From: Isoperla grammatica
Lineage: Eukaryota > Arthropoda > Insecta > Plecoptera > Perlodidae
NCBI GenBank assembly: GCA_945910005.1
Contig: OX246738.1
Span: forward strand, 26,885,303-26,949,302
DNA: 64,000 nucleotides
Reading direction: 5' to 3'
Positions 1 to 11,375 of the stretch are shown here, piece by piece (the stretch's first letter is position 1; each line of letters starts with the position of its first letter). The notes below the pieces were generated by a model that saw nothing but the letters and a program-made list of their open reading frames with translations, was not told the DNA's origin and ran no database searches. The position numbers and the translations under genes were made by a program.

Positions 1-330
1 CTTGTCATTACACTCCCTACAGATAAATAGGTAGATAGATACATAAATAAAATAATAAATAAAATATAAGTGAATTTGTATATTTTGTAGTTTACCCACT
101 CAGTTACAGGAACTGGTATTCTGCGGGGGACAATATACATTTATTATCTCGTTGCTGGGATGGCTCCCAACTCGCCGTTTATATGTATACCACTAACATT
201 TCGAGAAAATAAAAGTAAAAAGCTGCCTGCACCGGGAATGGCTGTTGAATTTCGCAGTCCAGCTCCTCGAGACTCGACCCTGTTTTACATATTCCAATCT
301 CGGTACAACAGCTAGTCTTCACAATCATGA
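1..330 (-). mobile_element. SINE-2 family remnant (3' part), reverse orientation
   Basis: The segment shares an ordered series of short blocks with 25650-25915 and 35395-35625: an A+T-rich tail with TAAATAAA runs, a GTTACA(G/A)GAACTG block, CTGCGGGGGACA matching CAGTGGGGGACA, GGGATGGCTCCC matching TGACGGCTCCGA, and CGCCGTTTATATGTATACC matching CACCGTTTACATATACACC. Read on the minus strand this is the 3' half of a SINE ending in its A/T-rich tail. The tRNA-like head expected near 210-330 is too degraded to recognise. The window edge cuts any further tail. This is an old copy, assigned only by comparison with the other copies in the window. Confidence 0.6.
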
Positions 331-1261
331 ACTTCAATATGGTCTTTCGTGGCTCAAAGCTTTGACCGAATGCATTTCGTCGTCTTTCCATTAAACTTTT
401 CTATTCTCTTTCACATTTCCTGTTCTCTTTGGGTTTCGCCTACGAAAAAAATCCCCATTTTCCGAAAACGTAATAGAATGCCACTCAAATTCCAAATTCT
501 TTTGTTTTCTTGTTTGAAAACTTTCTTCAGGTAGAAATACTTTCGATTCGACTTTTTCGGTTCTACCTTCTTGAATGTCGGCATCGGATCGTGTTTCCGA
601 ACTCTTTGATACATGTGAGAACATTTCAGGTGACCGGAGTGTTCCGTGTTCGGTCATTACGAACGTGGATACGTTGCAGGTTGCCCGTCTAGCTCGCGTT
701 TTGTGTTTTTATTATTCCGTTTGTCGCAGAGCTGGAGAAATAAGCCCATTCAAAATGAATGAACCGAACTTCTACTGAAATATTTAGACAAGTCTTACAG
801 CGGTTATTGAACCTTGTGTAAGTTTTTCAAAGAGGTAGTTTGTTTTATTTGATGAGGGCTACCCAGGACGCTTTTGACCTTCAGGGGTAAGTCAGTTTTC
901 TGCTCTCAGGAAGAATTTGACACATCTAAAATGTTTCATGGTTGTAGTTGAAATGTAAAGAAAGGCTTTTGATACGTGTATATGTTGATTAAATAGTTGG
1001 AACATCATTTTTTTTTAAATCATGAAACATTTATTTTTTTCCTCTTTTAAATATTCGCAAAACGTACTATAACCGTTATTTGTTCTGGTAAGTGCGTGAT
1101 AATAATTGTTTCTTAACATACTAGTATTGATTGGAGCCTGTATTTGTAAACCAAAATATGCAAAATTGTAGATAACAATAGACGACGCGCTAAAGACCAA
1201 AATGCTAAATAACCGTCCTCGGTGAAGCAACCGGTCGTTATTCTCTTGACCTTGCCTCGTA
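331..1261. other. no gene seen
   Basis: Short overlapping reading frames of 60-88 codons occur on both strands, but none resembles a known domain and none has convincing splice-site context. I see no tandem or inverted repeat of note here. Confidence 0.4.
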
Positions 1262-1406
1262 TCAGTCAGTCAGTCAGTCAGTCAGTCAGTCAGTCAGTCA
1301 GTCAGTCAGTCAGTCAGTCAGTCAGTCAGTCAGTCAGTCAGTCAGTCAGTCAGTCAGTCAGTCAGTCAGTCAGTCAGTCAGTCAGTCAGTCAGTCAGTCA
1401 GTCAGT
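1262..1406. repeat. (TCAG)n tetranucleotide microsatellite
   Basis: About 36 uninterrupted copies of TCAG (equivalently CAGT). The Q-S-V-S repeat reading frame that crosses it is a by-product of the four-base period and is not treated as a gene. Confidence 0.98.
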
Positions 1407-1628
1407 TGGAGGTTCCAGGGGTTCGTGCCCCGATAGGGCACCACATTTAGGAAGATATGCTAAATCGCATGGTGTCGTTGTCATTGTCACACATGGGGCT
1501 TGGTTTCGAATGATTCTATTTTTGTTGGTCGTTTATTTTGGAGGAGAGGAGGTCAGTTGGTGGACCATAATTACGCACGTGGTTATGTGAAAATAATTTG
1601 CTCATAACGCGACAGCTTACATTTGCCT

Positions 1629-4486
1629 ACATTGCCTGCATCGTGCATATATCCCTAGACCATAATCCCTTGCTATGTCTGTGTCGTGTACATTGCCTGC
1701 ATCGTGCATATATCCCTAGACCATAATCCCTTGCTATGTCTGTGTCGTGTACATTGCCTGCATCGTGCATATATCCCTAGACCATAATCCCTTGCTATGT
1801 CTGTGTCGTGTACATTGCCTGCATCGTGCATATATCCCTAGACCATAATCCCTTGCTATGTCTGTGTCGTGTACATTGCCTGCATCGTGCATATATCCCT
1901 AGACCATAATCCCTTGCTATGTCTGTGTCGTGTACATTGCCTGCATCGTGCATATATCCCTAGACCATAATCCCTTGCTATGTCTGTGTCGTGTACATTG
2001 CCTGCATCGTGCATATATCCCTAGACCATAATCCCTTGCTATGTCTGTGTCGTGTACATTGCCTGCATCGTGCATATATCCCTAGACCAGTGGTGTAGTG
2101 CCAAATTTACCAGTACGTATACGCTTCAGTGGGAAGTTGGAGAAACACATCTTTCCAGACAGAAGAATATGGGGGGTTTGGGGGGCAGAGCCCCCCAACA
2201 ATGGCGCCGCAGGCGATTTAAAAAAACAGGCTTTTTAGAGTGTGTTTTGAGCGTTTTAGATACCAATACCGGACTGAGTGCAATCCCGAAATACTGCAGT
2301 TTTTGTAGTGCAAAACCAGAAAATCACCAACAATAATTGGAACACTGACGACAATTGTTCAGGAATACGTTTGGGGGCTTGGGAAATGGTTTGGCTACAC
2401 ACACGCCGCCCGAGGCCCGTATAGGTATATCTGTTGATACTTGGCTGTTGATGATTGACACCGCAATATTTTTACCAAGCGAGACAATTATATCCCACTT
2501 GGTGTATTGGCGGGACGCGGGACTTAAAATTGAATATCGGGACTCCCAGATCCAGGGGTGGTCTTAGAGGATTTGAGGCCTTGTACCAATTTATTGCCAG
2601 TGCCAGAGAGCACAATTTTACCAATGAAGAAAAGCTGACATTCGTGAATAATGTGTCCGTCATTCGAGGCATGTTACGACCGTATCATTGCGTTTCACTC
2701 GTATCATAACCAAAACCAGTGTGTATACGAAAGTTTTTAAGCCGGAGCAGTGCGTATACGGCGTATACGCCCGTATACGCACCACTACACCACTGCCCTA
2801 GACCATAATCCCTTGCTATGTCTGTGTCGTGTACATTGCCTGCATCGTGCATATATCCCTAGACCCTAATCCCTTGCTATGTCTGTGTCGTGTACATTGC
2901 CTGCATCGTGCATATATCCCTAGACCATAATCCCTTGCTATGTCTGTGTCGTGTACATTGCCTGCATCGTGCATATATCCCTAGACCATAATCCCTTGCT
3001 ATGTCTGTGTCGTGTACATTGCCTGCATCGTGCATATATCCCTAGACCATAATCCCTTGCTATGTCTGTGTCGTGTACATTGCCTGCATCGTGCATATAT
3101 CCCTAGACCATAATCCCTTGCTATGTCTGTGTCGTGTACATTGCCTGCATCGTGCATATATCCCTAGACCATAATCCCTTGCTATGTCTGTGTCGTGTAC
3201 ATTGCCTGCATCGTGCATATATCCCTAGACCATAATCCCTTGCTATGTCTGTGTCGTGTACATTGCCTGCATCGTGCATATATCCCTAGACCATAATCCC
3301 TTGCTATGTCTGTGTCGTGTACATTGCCTGCATCGTGCATATATCCCTAGACCATAATCCCTTGCTATGTCTGTGTCGTGTACATTGCCTGCATCGTGCA
3401 TATATCCCTAGGCCCTAATCCCTTGCTATGTCTGTGTCGTGTACATTGCCTGCATCGTGCATATATCCCTAGGCCCTAATCCCTTGCTATGTCTGTGTCG
3501 TGTACATTGCCTGCATCGTGCATATATCCCTAGACCATAATCCCTTGCTATGTCTGTGTCGTGTACATTGCCTGCATCGTGCATATATCCCTAGACCATA
3601 ATCCCTTGCTATGTCTGTGTCGTGTACATTGCCTGCATCGTGCATATATCCCTAGACCATAATCCCTTGCTATGTCTGTGTCGTGTACATTGCCTGCATC
3701 GTGCATATATCCCTAGACCATAATCCCTTGCTATGTCTGTGTCGTGTACATTGCCTGCATCGTGCATATATCCCTAGACCATAATCCCTTGCTATGTCTG
3801 TGTCGTGTACATTGCCTGCATCGTGCATATATCCCTAGACCATAATCCCTTGCTATGTCTGTGTCGTGTACATTGCCTGCATCGTGCATATATCCCTAGA
3901 CCATAATCCCTTGCTATGTCTGTGTCGTGTACATTGCCTGCATCGTGCATATATCCCTAGACCATAATCCCTTGCTATGTCTGTGTCGTGTACATTGCCT
4001 GCATCGTGCATATATCCCTAGACCATAATCCCTTGCTATGTCTGTGTCGTGTACATTGCCTGCCTGCATCGTGCATATATCCCTAGACCATAATCCCTTG
4101 CTATGTCTGTGTCGTGTACATTGCCTGCATCGTGCATATATCCCTAGACCATAATCCCTTGCTATGTCTGTGTCGTGTACATTGCCTGCATCGTGCATAT
4201 ATCGCTAGACCATAATCCCTTGCTATGTCTGTGTCGTGTACATTGCCTGCATCGTGCATATATCCCTAGACCATAATCCCTTGCTATGTCTGTGTCGTGT
4301 ACATTGCCTGCATCGTGCATATATCCGTAGGCCCTAATCCCTTGCTATGTCTGTGTCGTGTACATTGCCTGCATCGTGCATATATCCCTAGACCATAATC
4401 CCTTGCTATGTCTGTGTCGTGTACATTGCCTGCATCGTGCATATATCCCTAGGCCCTAATCCCTTGCTATGTCTGTGTCGTGTACT
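1629..4486. repeat. 61-bp minisatellite array, about 35 units, split by a hAT insertion
   Basis: The unit begins ACATTGCCTGCATCGTGCAT and ends TATGTCTGTGTCGTGT; the period is 61 bp (for example GTGTCGTGTA at 1681 and 1742). Most units are near identical. Variants include ACCCTAAT or GGCCCTAAT in place of ACCATAAT (around 2865, 3413, 3472, 4331 and 4452), a 4-bp TGCC duplication near 4060, and single-base changes at 4203 and 4327. A 708-bp transposon interrupts the array at 2088-2795. Excluding it, about 2.14 kb is tandem repeat. The minus-strand frame at 3914-4198 is a chance product of the array. Confidence 0.97.
2088..2795. mobile_element. non-autonomous hAT-type DNA transposon inside the 61-bp array
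   Basis: The termini are a perfect 13-bp inverted repeat, CAGTGGTGTAGTG at 2088-2100 and CACTACACCACTG at 2783-2795. They are flanked by an 8-bp direct duplication CCCTAGAC at 2080-2087 and 2796-2803. Removing the element and one duplication rebuilds an exact minisatellite unit. An 8-bp duplication with CAGTGG termini is typical of the hAT superfamily. GTATACG motifs recur just inside both ends (2111-2121 and 2754-2780). A G/C hairpin lies at 2173-2212. No transposase reading frame is visible, so it would need a transposase supplied in trans. Confidence 0.93.
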
Positions 4487-7172
4487 TGAGCGTTTCTTGT
4501 GGAGAACTTGACACGTTTTTCATTTCCCCACAAACGTAGCGCAATGAAATGAAGTGAAGTGAGGTGAACGAAAGAAGCTATTTAAACATTCATATAAAAG
4601 CCCGCCCCCGCTTCCACCCCCACCCCCCAGCTCCGCACTGCCAATATTGCTTTTCCTTCTATTCGCCCGTGTTACGCTTTATAACATCCGGCGAACAAGA
4701 GAAAATCGTTATGGTTGATTTTTTTTTTACTGTGGGAGCTACCGTACATTTAGATAAGTATCTACAACAGACACAATCCACTTGGGTATTTGCCAATGAT
4801 TTTCATTACGCCATGATTTGTTCACGCGCGAAAAGAACAAGTGTAATTTTTGCTCTCGAACTCTTTAAAAAGAAATATTCGTAATTCGTATAATGGTGAC
4901 GCTGCATGCTGGATCCAGTCGGCTGTACTCATCATAAAGATACAATGACTCGTACTTCCAACTGTGCTGTATAGTGGAAGCTATTCTGCGTTGTCGCGAA
5001 AATGATGTAGGCTATCTATTTTTGAAATCACATGAAGTCACGAAAAATCTAACTTTTGTATGCCTAATTGATCAGTAGCCTTAAAATGTTACTGTGTTAT
5101 CATTATAGCTATATATTATTATTGTTACAAAAACAAAAGTGGAGAAAGCACGAAACAGCAAAATATTATGTCGTATAAAAGGACGATGCAGTGCATGGCA
5201 TGCCTACTGATAGAAAACAATTAATTATTCCTTTAAAATTTGATCAATAACTTTTGTGTACTAACTTCGCATTAAATATGTAGGAGTTTAATTTTATAAT
5301 GATTTATTTATGCATTTATTATTTGTTTTAATATTGTAATTTTCTCTTTTCTTTGTAATTATGTTATGTATTTTAATTGAGGTGGTCGTTATTCTGAAAA
5401 CCACGACTTTATTGTTAGTTTTCAAATGTTGAGAAACACACCGTTTCGAACCCGATGGTTATAGTAGCTAGATGTTGCATATATACCTAATTGTTTACAA
5501 GTATTCTCATTGACTACTGGGAACAATCGGTTCCGACCCCTGAATTAAGGATCCGAATCCTTTACTAAATTAGATGAAATCAACTGCACGTGAAATAAAA
5601 TGACCCATGTGTAGGAAATTTATTACTGAACTGGATTGCATGTTCGTCAGATGTATAGGTCACACGCGTGTGTACAAGTCAATCTGTCAATTACCCCCCC
5701 AGTAGGAAGGTGGGTAGGTGACCTTGTCGCTGGCTGAACTATGCGCCACGCGTGACCATAAGGGGGCGAGAAGAGTTATTGATATTGTATTCATAAGTCG
5801 GTATTGTTTTTTAAAACTCTTAAATACGTTACTGAGCTAGGAATGTAAATGTGTTTTATTGTCGTGTCGCGTGTGATAACACTTGTTTCGAGAGCGCGCG
5901 CTCACGCAACGGGCTTCCCCCCCCCACAGGAAGGGTTCTGAGATGAACTTCGGTAGTATTTACAGGCAGGCATTTCTCCCCGTGGGCCCACATTTCTACA
6001 ATATATTTATAATGCATGCGCATGGGTGTCCTATTCACAGTGCCCTTTCTTGGGAAAGGTGACTCCGGCGCAAACAGATTCCAACGGACAGATTTCGTTA
6101 TTCGGATTTAGTGTAAGATATACAAGTATTTAGACAAGCTTCTAAACCTAGAGGTACGTGTAGTTATGAATTATCCAGAGTCTAAAGTCTAAACTATGTC
6201 GCCAGTTTTTATAAAAATTAAAAATCAGTTAACTTTCGTTATAAACAGCTGAACAACACTTAAATTTCGGCAATAATTAATAATAACAAAAGTTCAAGTC
6301 AGTTGTAACATTACAATAATTCTTGTCAAGAGATGGACGAACTTCTATTAACTCAGTAATAATAATCATCATTATTAGTGGCCAAGAAAGACGGTCGCGT
6401 GCAAGCTGGAGGACTAGACTTGTTGCGGCTCATTTACTCGATCCTCAAGATATAATTGACATAATTTTGTCAACACTTTAAAAGGTCTTCCTGCTTTCGG
6501 TTTGGAGGCAGTTACTAGAAGTTTACTCTTCACAGCTTCCTGACTTGTGTGTGTGTGGATAGAACTGGTAGGTTATACGTCATCACTAATGGGCATCAAT
6601 GTTTGTATATTATCACACAGTGTTTACTCAAGGCACGTGGCAAGAGAACGTTATTTACATTCCGTGGAATATGCTGCTACCTTGGCCGTAGATATTTCCA
6701 CCAGTAGAGACGCGTTTATAGTTGAGCGAGGAGATCGGTAACGTTGCTGGATTCAACTAAGATAACATATATTTAACAATGCACGTAATGTATAACTTAA
6801 GTATGACCGAAGCCATAAACATTACCAGTGAAATTAAAAATAAAACAAAATAAAAAACATATTGTTGTTGTAATTTTGGTGTATAAGAGGGTGACTCCGT
6901 TCATGTATAATTTCGAATATGTTCGGAATTTCAGCTCAATCAAAACTTACGACATGTCATTAACTTTCTAACCGTATATGGGGAGGGGAACCAATGACAA
7001 TAATGCTAGCGGCCCACAAATGTACTGGTAACGCAGTCGTCGGATTCTGTCGACTCCACTCTCCACTCCTACCACATCAATTAAATCATCTTGGGAAATG
7101 GCTCCAAATATATCAACGAAAGGGAAATCCAACATGAACCTTGGGTTTTCTTTCAGCTGCCCAATCCATAAT
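4487..7172. other. no gene seen; unassigned intergenic or intronic DNA
   Basis: The longest frame is about 106 codons (4564-4884) and has no recognisable domain. Short GTGA/GTGAAG and C runs occur, but no tandem array and no element with clear ends was found. Confidence 0.4.
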
Positions 7173-7191
7173 CCCCCCCCCCCCCCCCCCC
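7173..7191. repeat. poly(C) tract
   Basis: An uninterrupted run of 19 C, one of about a dozen long C or G tracts in the window. Confidence 0.95.
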
Positions 7192-7568
7192 AGAGTCTTG
7201 AGTGAAACTTCGGTTTCGTGCGTTCGAAATCGTTAATCAGTGGGCTTCCATCCAAATCAACACACGAGATCTAAAAGCAAGTGATCAACGTAATTAACAT
7301 GTTCAGTTTTTACAGTTTTACCTTCTGACGCGGTGCTCGCATAGAATATCGTACGCATTTTAGTAGTAGTATTAGGGCGAGTGGGGTTTATTTTAGATTG
7401 TTTTCTTGTACCATATTTCTTACTACCCTTGAGAGCTTGAAGCAATAACTATATGTTGCTTCATGGGCTCTGGCTATAGTACAACATGCACACAAATAAT
7501 AAAACATTACTTTTACCTGCGTTACGAGCTCATATTTCGGTACAAATTATTTACAAGATCCATCCTGG

Positions 7569-9243
7569 CCCGCCACGGTTGGAGTCTCTTCTCCTGCAAC
7601 GGTCGTTGTGTCAGGGACAACACTTGTCCGCCATGGCTGGAGTCTCTTCTCAAGTGACGGTCGTTGTGTCAGGGACAGCACTTGTCCGCCATGGCTGGAG
7701 TCTCTTCTCAAGTGACGGTCGTTGTGTCAGGGACAGTACTTGCCCGCCATGGCTGGAGTCTCTTCTCAAGTGACGGTCGTTGTGTCAGGGACAGTACTTG
7801 CCCGCCATGGCTGGAGTCTCTTCTCAAGTGACGGTCGTTGTGTCAGGGACAGTACTTGCCCGCCATGGCTGGAGTCTCTTCTCAAGTGACGGTCGTTGTG
7901 TCAGGGACAGTACTTGCCCGCCATGGCTGGAGTCTCTTCTCAAGTGACGGTCGTTGTGTCAGGGACAGCACTTGTCCGCCATGGCTGGAGTCTCTTCTCA
8001 AGTGACGGTCGTTGTGTCAGGGACAGTGCTTGTCCGCCATGGCTGGAGTCTCTTCTCAAGTGACGGTCGTTGTGTCAGGGGGGACAGTGCTTGTCCGCCA
8101 TGGCTGGAGTCTCTTCTCAAGTGACGGTCGTTGTGTCAGGGACAGCACTTGTCCGCCATGGCTGGAGTCTCTTCTCAAGTGACGGTCGTTGTGTCAGGGA
8201 CAGCACTTGTCCGCCATGGCTGGAGTCTCTTCTCAAGTGACGGTCGTTGTGTCAGGGACAGTACTTGCCCGCCATGGCTGGAGTCTCTTCTCATGTGACG
8301 GTCGTTGTGTCAGGGACAGTACTTGTCCGCCATGGCTGGAGTCTCTTCTCAAGTGACGGTCGTTGTGTCAGGGACAGTACTTGTCCGCCATGGCTGGAGT
8401 CTCTTCTCAAGTGACGGTCGTTGTGTCAGGGACAGTACTTGTCCGCCATGGCTGGAGTCTCTTCTCATGTGACGGTCGTTGTGTCAGGGACAGTACTTGC
8501 CCGCCATGGCTGGAGTCTCTTCTCAAGTGACGGTCGTTGTGTCAGGGACAGTACTTGTCCGCCATGGCTGGAGTCTCTTCTCAAGTGACGGTCGTTGTGT
8601 CAGGGACAGTACTTGTCTGCCATGGCTGGAGTCTCTTCTCAAGTGACGGTCGTTGTCTCAGGGAAAGCACTTGCCCGCCACGGCTGGAGTCTCTTCTCAA
8701 GTAACGGTCGTTGTGTCAGGGACAGTAACTTGCCCGCCATGGCTGGAGTCTTTTGTAACGGTCGTTGTGTCAGGGACAACACTTGTCCACCATGGCTGGA
8801 GTCTCTTCTTAAGTGACGGTCGTTGTGTCAGGGACAGTACTTGTCCGCCATGGCTGGAGTCTCTTCTCATGTGACGGTCGTTGTGTCAGGGACAACACTT
8901 GCCCGCCATGGCTGGAGTCTCTTCTCATGTGACGGTCGTTGTGTCAGGGACAGTAACTTGTCCGCTATGGCTGGAGTCTTTTGTAACGGTCGTTGTGTCA
9001 GGGACACTTGTCCGCCATGGCTGGAGTCTCTTCTCAAGTGACGGTCGTTGTCTCAGGGACAGTACTTGTCCGCTATGGCTGGAGTCTCTTCTCATGTGAC
9101 GGTCGTTGTGTCAGGGACAGCACTTGTCCGCCATGGCTGGAGTCTCTTCTCATGTGACAGTCGTTGTGTCAGGGAAAGCACTTGTCCGCCATGGCTGTTT
9201 CTTTTGTAACGGTCGTTGTGTCAGGGACAACTCTTGTCCGCCT
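7569..9243. repeat. 58-bp minisatellite array, about 29 units
   Basis: The unit contains CATGGCTGGAGTCTCTTCTC followed by a segment ending CAGGGACAGTACTTGTCCGC, with a period of 58 bp. Frequent alternative states are AAGTGA/ATGTGA, CAGTAC/CAGCAC/CAACAC and TTGTCC/TTGCCC. Units that lost about 10 bp (GGAGTCTTTTGTAACGG) lie near 8745 and 8970; another truncated unit is near 9200. A GGG insertion lies near 8080. Both edge units are the most divergent, as expected when homogenisation acts mainly inside an array. Because 58 is not a multiple of three, the reading frames shift from unit to unit, so the several 70-117 codon frames here are artefacts. Confidence 0.97.
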
Positions 9244-10036
9244 CGCGCAGGCTGGAAGGGATCGAGTAAATTCAGCTCTGGTGTCTGTAAACTTCATGTA
9301 GTGCATCAATCAAACTGGGGCTGTGTGTGTGTATGTGTGTGTGCTTGCTTGCTTCGCCCGGAATCTACATCTTTTTGTCGAGTGTGGCACACGCATAAAA
9401 CATACCCCCGGCGCTCGCTAGATATACTCAGCCTCTCTCCAACGAATTGTGGAGATTGATGCGTGCACATAATTCTTGTTTACAGTGGCAAAATCCTAAA
9501 TGTATTAGCCTGAATATAATAAATGAGGTTAGAAATACATAATATAAGATTTCCACTCAACTGTCTACATCCAATCTTATCTAACCTTATTTTGACATCC
9601 CCCTAAGTTATTTCTCCCTACATTCACAGGTAAGCTCTTCCGTTCCACCTCACTTATATTTTTTCAACTGCACTTTCTTCCAATCCAATTAGGGGTAGCA
9701 TAAATCACTATTTTCCGAAAGCAATTTTGCTTTCTCTTCTCTTAACTCCCCCACCCCCTTTAAAAAAAAAACATGGATTTCCCCACACACCATATAATAC
9801 TTACTCCCTCTTGATCAGAATATCCCACCCCAATTTCCGTAGCGTCTCTTCTCCCCACTATCACCCCTTTATACATTTTCCTATTCTCATGACTTTCTTC
9901 TACCTTCCGCTTTTTAACCCAAACCCTAAACCTGTCTTACTATTTACGTTTCTATCAGATCTTCGCAACCTGAGTATAGGAATATTTGACATTTACAAGT
10001 AGGATTGATTTATTCTAGTGTTTGTAGCCAAACATG
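9244..10036. other. no gene seen; short GT run
   Basis: A short (GT)n run lies near 9320-9345. The rest is unassigned A/T- and C-rich DNA with no supported gene. Confidence 0.4.
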
Positions 10037-10339
10037 CAGTGATGAAAGTGAGCCGGAGCGCACCGGATCGCCGTACCGGTACTTTTTTTAATACCGGAGC
10101 TGATCTCCGGTACTTTTTATTTGTATACATCAAATTATAGCGATTCCTAACTTAAAACTGATTAATAATTGGCTAAACGAACAAGTACCACTGCTGATAT
10201 ACTATAACAATAAAACAGTTCTTCCTGTCAAGTGAGTAAAAGAGAAGTCAAAAACAAACGTGAGGCCACAGACAACTGGTTTCAAAAATGTTTGCTAAAA
10301 ACTAAAAATTTCACTTTATTGTCTGTTTAAACCTCTTGT

Positions 10340-10371
<32 letters not shown>

Positions 10372-10421
10372 AGAATATACCACTGAGCTCCGGCACTTTT
10401 CTGTGACCACTTTCGTCACTG
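10037..10421. mobile_element. non-autonomous hAT-type element (385 bp)
   Basis: Inverted termini CAGTGATGAAAGTG (10037-10050) and CACTTTCGTCACTG (10408-10421) differ at one position. An 8-bp direct duplication CAAACATG flanks them at 10029-10036 and 10422-10429. Subterminal CCGGAGC/GCTCCGG blocks extend the symmetry. A run of 29 G lies at 10343-10371. No reading frame for a transposase is present. The 8-bp duplication and CAGTGA ends support the hAT superfamily. Confidence 0.92.
10343..10371. repeat. poly(G) tract, 29 bp
   Basis: The longest homopolymer run seen in the window. It sits inside the hAT element at 10037-10421 and so was probably carried in or expanded after insertion. Confidence 0.95.
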
Positions 10422-10916
10422 CAAACATGTATCATGCACCTCGGTCTAGGCACCGCTGAGCGACTGAGCTCGTCTAGAGGAAGGTTTGTATTGAGCCCAT
10501 GTGCTCAGCGCGCACGTTATAGCTCCGTCAGATAACGAGATGCATGTGCTGGTGATTTACTACTTACATGCTCGTATCCAGTCACTAATTGCTCGGAACT
10601 AATCTATAGATAGGCCCGCCTACACTTAACACAACTCGGTCAGCACATTTCAATAGCGATCGGGCCGGATAGTAGAATGAAGGGGAGTTGGTTGGCTTCA
10701 CTCTGTTCTTGTACACCTTTTTCCGACGTTCTTGGAAGCTCACGACTATATACGAGAGTTTTTGTTGCCACCGGCTAGAGTAAAAAAAAATACAATTACT
10801 TGCTATAACAGGGTGATTTGGTGTTGTTGATGACATGCTGTAAACATGATAGCTTCCCCATGTGTATAATGATAATTGACTTAGGAATATGTCTGTATAG
10901 CATGCACACCAGAACT

Positions 10917-11050
10917 ACCTTATATAATTATGCTTTCGCACCAGGCGAGGCACTCGTAGCCAACCGGCGACCGCCTGAGTCAAGCGCGCGCAAATAACGA
11001 TCGCTGATTGGCTACGAGAACCTCGCCTGTGACGAAAGCATATGTAAGGT
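10917..11050. mobile_element. short foldback element (about 134 bp)
   Basis: The left arm, with TATGCTTTCGCACCAGGCGA, and the right arm, with TCGCCTGTGACGAAAGCATA, form an imperfect inverted repeat of roughly 40 bp per arm. The arms extend inward through ACTCGTAGCCAA and TTGGCTACGAGA. The outer ends (ACCTTATATA and TATGTAAGGT) also pair partly. No unambiguous target duplication was identified, so the superfamily is not assigned. It most likely derives from a MITE. Confidence 0.7.
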
Positions 11051-11159
11051 TGTCTTGGGTTGCCTATACCTAATGTATCCCTCCTCCCTCATTCCAGTAC
11101 ACAAGATGCAAGCAGTGGCAAAGTGCGCCCGGGTTACGGACTTTACAGCTGCCTAAAAC

Positions 11160-11375
11160 TGTGGCCTATATAACTAGCCTATTATAGCGTGTTTGGATAC
11201 TTGCAAAGGAATGTCCGAGGGCTGTTAGTATTTAATTCCAGCATCCGCCTTTACGACTGACAAAAACCTCGGACAAACCTTCATGCAGTCAGTCAGGGTT
11301 GCCGGTGGCCGGAATCGAACCGGCAACCTCCCGAATTAGAGTCTCGCGTCTTACCGCTGAGCTACCTCTGTCGGT
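11160..11375 (-). mobile_element. SINE-1 family copy, reverse orientation, 3' truncated
   Basis: Read on the minus strand it starts with a tRNA-like head: an A-box-like GTAGCTCAGCGGTAAGACGC and a B-box-like GGTTCGATTCCGGCCACCGG. The body block CCTTTACGACTGA matches the copy at 26101-26390, as do CCCTCGGACATTCCTT and TATCCAAACAC. It ends before the AAGAGGGGCACATC block seen in the other copies. The head is tRNA-related, but the anticodon arm pairs poorly, so it is a SINE and not a functional tRNA gene. Confidence 0.85.

Noticed and set aside
1222..1590. QSVS-repeat open frame
   Set aside because: Produced by the (TCAG)n microsatellite; flanking residues have no domain.
1262..4486. Possible CRISPR array from regular repeats
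   Set aside because: The repeats are contiguous 61-bp units without unique spacers, and the window is eukaryotic.
8595..9459. Cluster of 72-117 codon frames resembling a cysteine/tryptophan repeat protein
   Set aside because: They are staggered readings of the 58-bp array, whose period shifts frame at each unit.
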